From DAOUAE01 sp034433795 (GTDB taxonomy: Bacteria > Chloroflexota > UBA6077 > FW602-bin22 > DAOUAE01), in the NCBI GenBank assembly GCA_034433795.1, contig DAOUAE010000011.1, positions 1 through 9,399 of the forward strand: 9,399 nucleotides of DNA, in the 5' to 3' direction. The notes beneath the pieces were generated by a model. It did not search any database and was not told where the DNA came from. It saw only the letters and a program-made list of their open reading frames with translations. Made by a program: the position numbers and the translations under genes. The stretch's first letter is position 1; every line of letters begins with the position of its first letter. Below are positions 6,037 through 9,399 of this stretch, piece after piece.

Positions 6037-6162
6037 ATGGTGGTGGTTGGCGCTGGCGGTCAGACCGGCCGGCCAGGGTCGCTGGCCGGTCCGGGCGGTG
6101 AGCGATCCGGTCGGCAGGGCCGGGAGGAGGGCGACGGTGGCGCGGACGCGGTCGCCGGCTGA
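6037..6162 (+). CDS. Possible 41-residue leader ORF
   Basis: An ATG at 6037 is preceded by GGGAGGAGGGG about 3-4 nt upstream, as strong a ribosome site as any in the window, and opens a 41-codon frame (MVVVGAGGQTGRPG...) ending in TGA at 6160-6162. It lies in the leader of the DnaA-domain-I gene and overlaps that gene's GTG start by 26 nt in a different frame. It is Gly-rich, has no recognised domain and may not be made. If translated, it would couple or limit translation of the main gene. Alternatively the purine run is chance. Confidence 0.22.
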   Translation: MVVVGAGGQTGRPGSLAGPGGERSGRQGREEGDGGADAVAG

Positions 6163-7438
6163 TTTCAGCTTCGATGCCCGCTACGGACGGCTGATCCGCA
6201 AGGCGGGCATCGCCACGGTGCCCTTCGCCCTCTTCCATTACCAGGGTGAACTGGGGCTGGAGCCCCAGCACACCTGGCTCATCACCTACGTCCTGGCCTT
6301 CCGCTGGACGGCCGATCTCCCCTACCCGGCCATCCGGGAGATCGTCCGCCGCAGCGGGGTGACCAGCAAGACGATCCAGAAGTACAAGACCGAACTGATG
6401 GCCAAGGGCTACCTGCGCACCTACCGACGGGTGCGGGCCGACGGGGGCAACTCCAGCCTGGCCTGGGACTTCAGCCCCCTCTTCGAGGAGATCGACCGCC
6501 TGATCAGCCGCGACCTGGACTTCTGGACGCGGCGCAACCCCCAGTTCCTGGAGGAGGAGACGCTCCTCCTCCCCGAGGGAGACGGGTCGCCCACCCCTGG
6601 GGAAGACGGGTCACCTGGGGATGGGGAAGAGGTCTCCACCGGGGCAGGGCGAGAGGGGTCGCCGGCCCCGCCGGCCGGCCGTCCGCCGGCCCCAGGCGCC
6701 GGCTCTCCCGCACATGAAGAAGATCCATGCCGAACCAGACGCCCAGAAGAAGATCAGCCGAACCAGACGCGCCCTGCACGGCGGTCGCCCTCTTTCGCCC
6801 GGACACGGACAGCGACCGGGACTCCCTCCCCGAACGGCCACCCGTCACCGGCACCGTCGGCCGCCGGCCTGGAGACCCTCCTCCAGGCTCTCCAGAACGC
6901 TCTGGGCCCGACCGATCCGACCGCTCTGGACCCCGCCCGGCTGGCCCAGGCGCTCCAGGCCCTGACCGCGGCCGCCGGCGCCGCCCCGGCCGGCCCGCCT
7001 GGCCCCGGGCCGGCGCGGCCCGCGGAGGGCCAGGTCCCACCGGCGCTCGCCGAGGCGGCCAGCGCCGCCGGGGCCGAGCCGCCCGGGCGGCCGCTCCCGC
7101 CGGGACCAGCCTGGGTGCGCATTCCCGAGGCCGGCGGCATCGGCGGACGCGAGCTCTGGACGGCCGTCCAGCGGCTCCTGGCCGAATGGGTCAGCCCGAC
7201 CGCCTACCAGACCTATATCGAACCCTGCCGGCTGATGGGCCGCGAGGGCGCCACCCTGCTCCTGGTGGCGCCCAACAGCCGCGTCCGCCTGCAACTGACC
7301 ACCGGCTATCGCGACCTCCTCGACCGGGCCATCGCCAGCGTGGCCGGCCAGCCCCTCCCCTGGCGGGTGCTGACCGCCGCCGAGTGGGCCCGGCGGTCGA
7401 CGACAGAGCAACAAGGCGAGGCTGTGTCCGGTCGCTAG
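6137..7438 (+). CDS. Winged-helix protein with C-terminal DnaA domain-I-like module
   Basis: The 433-residue protein has three parts. Residues about 10-130 form a basic N-terminal region with a helix-turn-helix (AIREIVRRSGVTSKTIQKYK, then LMAKGYLRTYRRVRADGGNS) of the kind in plasmid and phage replisome organisers. Residues about 140-335 are a Pro/Gly/Ala/Glu-rich disordered linker. Residues about 339-420 (ELWTAVQRLLAEWVSPTAY, QTYIEPCRLMGREGATLLLV, APNSRVRLQLTTGYRDLLDR) follow the DnaA N-terminal domain-I pattern: LW at the start, S-x-x-x-Y-x-T-x-I-x-P, a hydrophobic strand ending APN, and a closing helix. No AAA+ Walker motifs or domain-IV helix-turn-helix are present, so this is not DnaA. 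In DnaA, domain I mediates self-association and helicase recruitment. A role in replication initiation or transcription is inferred. GTG 6137 follows GGGAGGAGGG at 5 nt; an upstream in-frame TTG at 6047 lacks a site and family-like sequence. Confidence 0.82.
   Translation: MARTRSPADFSFDARYGRLIRKAGIATVPFALFHYQGELGLEPQHTWLITYVLAFRWTADLPYPAIREIVRRSGVTSKTIQKYKTELMAKGYLRTYRRVRADGGNSSLAWDFSPLFEEIDRLISRDLDFWTRRNPQFLEEETLLLPEGDGSPTPGEDGSPGDGEEVSTGAGREGSPAPPAGRPPAPGAGSPAHEEDPCRTRRPEEDQPNQTRPARRSPSFARTRTATGTPSPNGHPSPAPSAAGLETLLQALQNALGPTDPTALDPARLAQALQALTAAAGAAPAGPPGPGPARPAEGQVPPALAEAASAAGAEPPGRPLPPGPAWVRIPEAGGIGGRELWTAVQRLLAEWVSPTAYQTYIEPCRLMGREGATLLLVAPNSRVRLQLTTGYRDLLDRAIASVAGQPLPWRVLTAAEWARRSTTEQQGEAVSGR
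6716..6775 (+). repeat. Two-copy 30-nt tandem repeat within the linker
   Basis: Two 30-nt units each begin GAAGAAGATC and share GCCGAACCAGACGC (6729-6742 and 6757-6770). Copy one reads as EEDPCRTRRP and copy two as EEDQPNQTRP. A 2-nt length difference inside the units is compensated at their ends, so the frame is kept overall. This looks like a recent slippage duplication in a disordered linker, where length changes are tolerated. Confidence 0.6.
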
Positions 7439-7460
7439 CCGGCCAGGGACGGCGATCGGG

Positions 7461-7466
7461 TATACT
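7461..7466 (+). promoter_or_regulatory. Possible -10 element for the sensor kinase gene
   Basis: TATACT lies 22 nt after the stop of the preceding gene and matches the -10 consensus at 5 of 6 positions. The same hexamer is used by the promoter at 5998. No recognisable -35 sits 16-18 nt upstream and there is no TG extension, so an activator or another sigma factor might be involved. A transcript from here would have a leader of about 135 nt. Confidence 0.42.
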
Positions 7467-7498
7467 CTTTAGGTGCAGCCGCTCCGGCAGGCCGCCGC

Positions 7499-7588
7499 CG
7501 GTCGGTGCCCTCTCGGAGGGGCAGACCGCTGTGGCCGGCTGGGGTTGGGGGCCCTCCGGTGGGGGTGCGGGTGGAGGCCCGGAGGGTC
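7499..7588 (+). promoter_or_regulatory. 5' leader with two stem-loops before the kinase gene
   Basis: The first structure pairs CGGTC (7499-7503) with GACCG (7524-7528), enclosing a second stem of CCCTC-type bases around 7507-7512 with 7516-7522 and a 3-nt loop. The second pairs GGCCCTCCGG (7550-7559) with CCGGAGGGTC (7579-7588), ten pairs including one G-U, with a 19-nt loop. It ends 6 nt before the ribosome site at 7595-7600. I do not recognise a known riboswitch class. The structures could control translation or simply reflect high GC content. Confidence 0.33.
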
Positions 7589-7607
7589 GGGCCAGGGAGG
7601 ACTCGTG

Positions 7608-9399
7608 ATGGTCGCCGATGTCACCAACGAGGGGCGAGGGGCGCCGGGTTCGGCGCAGGCGAGGGAAACAATGGACGGCACAGGCGGACTCCGCTGGTGG
7701 GGTGGGCGCGAGGCCCTGCAGGTGGCCATGCGCCTGCAGTGGGCGGCCGCCGCCGGAGCAGACCTGCCCGATCTCGCCGACCTGCTGGCGGGAGAGCTGC
7801 TGGCCCTGCTGCAGGCCGACGGCCTGGTCCTCTGGGCCGGGCCGGTCGAGGCGGCCGAGTGGGCCCGACTGGCTCTGCGCGGCCCGGTCCGGGGCCCCGG
7901 TGGACTGGTCTGGCGGTCGGAGAGCGCGGGGGCCCCTCTTGTGCACCGGGTCCTCGAGCGGGGACGGCCGATCCGGCTGCGGCTTCGGCGGACCACGGTG
8001 GCTCTCCCGCCCGGCTGGGAGGGGCTGGTCGGCGGGATGGAGACACTGCTCCTCTGGCCGCTGCTGGCCCCGGTGGGAGCGGTGGGGCTGGTGGCAGCGG
8101 TCTGGGCCCAGCCGGTGTCGCGGATCCGGCGGGCGCTTTTGCAGACGCTGGGCGAGGCGCTGGGCAGCACACTGGCCATGGTTCTTCAGCGTGAGGCCGC
8201 GCGTCGCAGCGGTCTCTCGGCGGCCGTTTCGGCGGTGGCCGAGGCCCTGGTCGGTCCGGCCGGGCTGCCCGAGGTGCTCCGGGCGGTGCTGACCCTGGCC
8301 CGGGGAGCCCTCCGTCTGGAGGGCGGGCGGCTGGCCCTCTGGCGCTGGCCGGCCGACGAGTCCCAGGCCGGGCTGGTCTGTGCGGCGGTGGCCGGCGAGG
8401 ACGATCTGGAGGGGAAGACCTGGCCGGCGGCCCGGTCGCTGGCGGCCACGGGGGCCGAGCCGCGCTGGCTCCTGGCCGGCGATCCGGGGCTGGCCGGGCT
8501 GCCCTGGGAGCCGCCGGTCCTGGTGGTGGCCCTGGACTGGCAGGGCCAGGTTCTGGGGCTCCTGACCCTGGACCGGCTGCGGCGGGCGCCGACACTGGGG
8601 CCGGGCGAGCGCCAGGTGCTGCGGACCATCGCCGATCTGGTGGCCAGCGGCCTGGCCACGGCCACCCTGGCCGAACGGCTGCGAGCCGCCCTGGCCGTGC
8701 GCGACCAGTTCCTCTCCATCGCCGCCCACGAACTCAAGACCCCGCTGGCGATTCTGAAAGGATATGTCCAGTGGCTGCTCTGGCGGCCGGGCGGCGACCC
8801 GGCGGTGCGGGAGATCCTGCGGGTGATCGAGCGACAGTGCAACCGGCTGGACTGGCTGGTGAACCAGATGCTGGATGTGAGCCGGATCCAGACCGGGCGG
8901 CTGGAGCTGCAGCCGGAGCCGTTCGACCTGGCGGCGCTGGTGCGCGAGGTGGTTCAGCGGATGGCCATCACCACCACCCGCCACAGCCTGCGGGTCGCGG
9001 CCCCGGAGACGGTGCCCATCGTCGCCGACCGCTACCGGCTGGAGGAGGTCCTGGTCAACCTGCTGGACAACGCCATCCGCTACAGCCCGGACGGCGGGCT
9101 GGTCGAGGTCGGGGTCACACCCGAGGAGGCCGGTGTTCTCCTCACCGTCCGCGACCAGGGCATCGGCATCCCGGCGGCCCTGCGCGAGCGGGTGTTCGAG
9201 CCGTTCGTCCAGGCCCGCCCCGGCGTCGCCCCCACCCAGGGCATGGGACTGGGCCTCTATATCGTCAAAGAGCTGGTCGAGCGCCACGGCGGCCGGGTCT
9301 GGTTCACCAGCCAGGAAGGGGTCGGCACCACCTTCTACGTCTGGCTGCCCCGCACCCCCACCACCCAACCGACCGATCAGGCTCCCGTCCCCCCCCCCC
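7608..9399 (+). CDS. GAF-domain sensor histidine kinase (runs off right edge)
   Basis: This is a soluble two-component sensor kinase, open for 597 codons to the window end. Residues about 35-180 and 205-355 look like two GAF-type sensory domains (for example LLLWPLLAPVGAVGLVAAVW and PVLVVALDWQGQVLGLLTLD, typical closing strands). The dimerisation domain contains FLSIAAHELKTPLAILKGY with the phospho-acceptor H374. The ATPase domain has the N-box LVNLLDNAIRYSP (N484, N488), G1 DQGIGIP (D516), VFEPF, and G2 GMGLGLYIVKELVERHGG (from G545). All catalytic motifs are intact. No convincing transmembrane helix is seen, so it probably senses a cytoplasmic ligand or redox/light cue. The ATG at 7608 has GGGAGG at 7-nt spacing; the adjacent in-frame GTG at 7605 is less likely. 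No response regulator is in the window; it may follow downstream or be encoded elsewhere. Confidence 0.93.
   Translation, partial: MVADVTNEGRGAPGSAQARETMDGTGGLRWWGGREALQVAMRLQWAAAAGADLPDLADLLAGELLALLQADGLVLWAGPVEAAEWARLALRGPVRGPGGLVWRSESAGAPLVHRVLERGRPIRLRLRRTTVALPPGWEGLVGGMETLLLWPLLAPVGAVGLVAAVWAQPVSRIRRALLQTLGEALGSTLAMVLQREAARRSGLSAAVSAVAEALVGPAGLPEVLRAVLTLARGALRLEGGRLALWRWPADESQAGLVCAAVAGEDDLEGKTWPAARSLAATGAEPRWLLAGDPGLAGLPWEPPVLVVALDWQGQVLGLLTLDRLRRAPTLGPGERQVLRTIADLVASGLATATLAERLRAALAVRDQFLSIAAHELKTPLAILKGYVQWLLWRPGGDPAVREILRVIERQCNRLDWLVNQMLDVSRIQTGRLELQPEPFDLAALVREVVQRMAITTTRHSLRVAAPETVPIVADRYRLEEVLVNLLDNAIRYSPDGGLVEVGVTPEEAGVLLTVRDQGIGIPAALRERVFEPFVQARPGVAPTQGMGLGLYIVKELVERHGGRVWFTSQEGVGTTFYVWLPRTPTTQPTDQAPVPPP
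9389..9399 (+). repeat. Poly-C run at the window edge
   Basis: Eleven consecutive C residues end the window. They lie in the kinase frame just after the ATPase domain, in a Pro/Thr-rich tail. The run could be a true homopolymer able to slip, or an assembly or read-end artefact. Confidence 0.5.

Noticed and set aside
6047..6136. TTG at 6047 as the start of the DnaA-domain-I gene
   Set aside because: No ribosome site at a fitting distance and the added 30 residues look like translated leader; GTG 6137 has GGGAGGAGGG at 5 nt.
7191..9368. A very long open frame (725 codons) on the minus strand, opposite the kinase gene
   Set aside because: It is the antisense shadow of the kinase gene in high-GC DNA: Pro/Gln/Arg/Gly-rich with no domain, while the plus strand shows every histidine-kinase motif in one frame.

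Overview
The window is about 70% GC and looks like a bacterial chromosome or large-replicon segment. There are no rRNA or tRNA genes, no transposase and no CRISPR array. A high-GC flagellated bacterium is certain. My best guess is Chloroflexota (Thermomicrobia-like): the broken coiled-coil/nuclease-like gene, the DnaA-domain-I protein and the GAF-type kinase resemble protein families I associate with that group. This rests on recall, not on a search.

Layout. (1) 1-2795, minus strand: a tight late-flagellar operon, flgK-flgL-flagellin, with 15 and 38 nt gaps; the flagellin is cut by the window edge. (2) 2796-2998: the divergent upstream region. (3) 2999-4243, plus strand: flgE (hook), closed by a strong intrinsic terminator at 4274-4302. 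(4) 4304-4412: a GC-rich spacer with two adjacent 18-bp palindromes. (5) 4413-5166: a decayed coiled-coil plus PD-(D/E)XK-like gene with one frameshift and one in-frame stop. (6) 5357-7438: a compact regulatory and possible replication module. It holds an AT-richer palindromic control region, an XRE-type regulator, a GAAC-N4-GTTC SOS-like box inside the next promoter, and a protein joining a winged-helix domain to a DnaA domain-I-like C-terminus through a long disordered linker. (7) 7439-9399: a leader with two stem-loops, then a soluble GAF-GAF-HisKA-HATPase sensor kinase running off the right edge in a poly-C run.

How the parts fit. FlgE builds the hook, FlgK and FlgL form the hook-filament junction, and flagellin forms the filament. 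The XRE gene has a near-consensus extended -10 promoter whose -35 lies inside a perfect palindrome; the same half-site recurs at the ends of a 63-bp imperfect palindrome just upstream. This suggests autorepression. The next gene's promoter carries the SOS-like box. The arrangement resembles a lysogeny or replication switch of a plasmid or integrated element, and this is the most interesting part of the window. That function is inferred; the motifs themselves are visible in the sequence.
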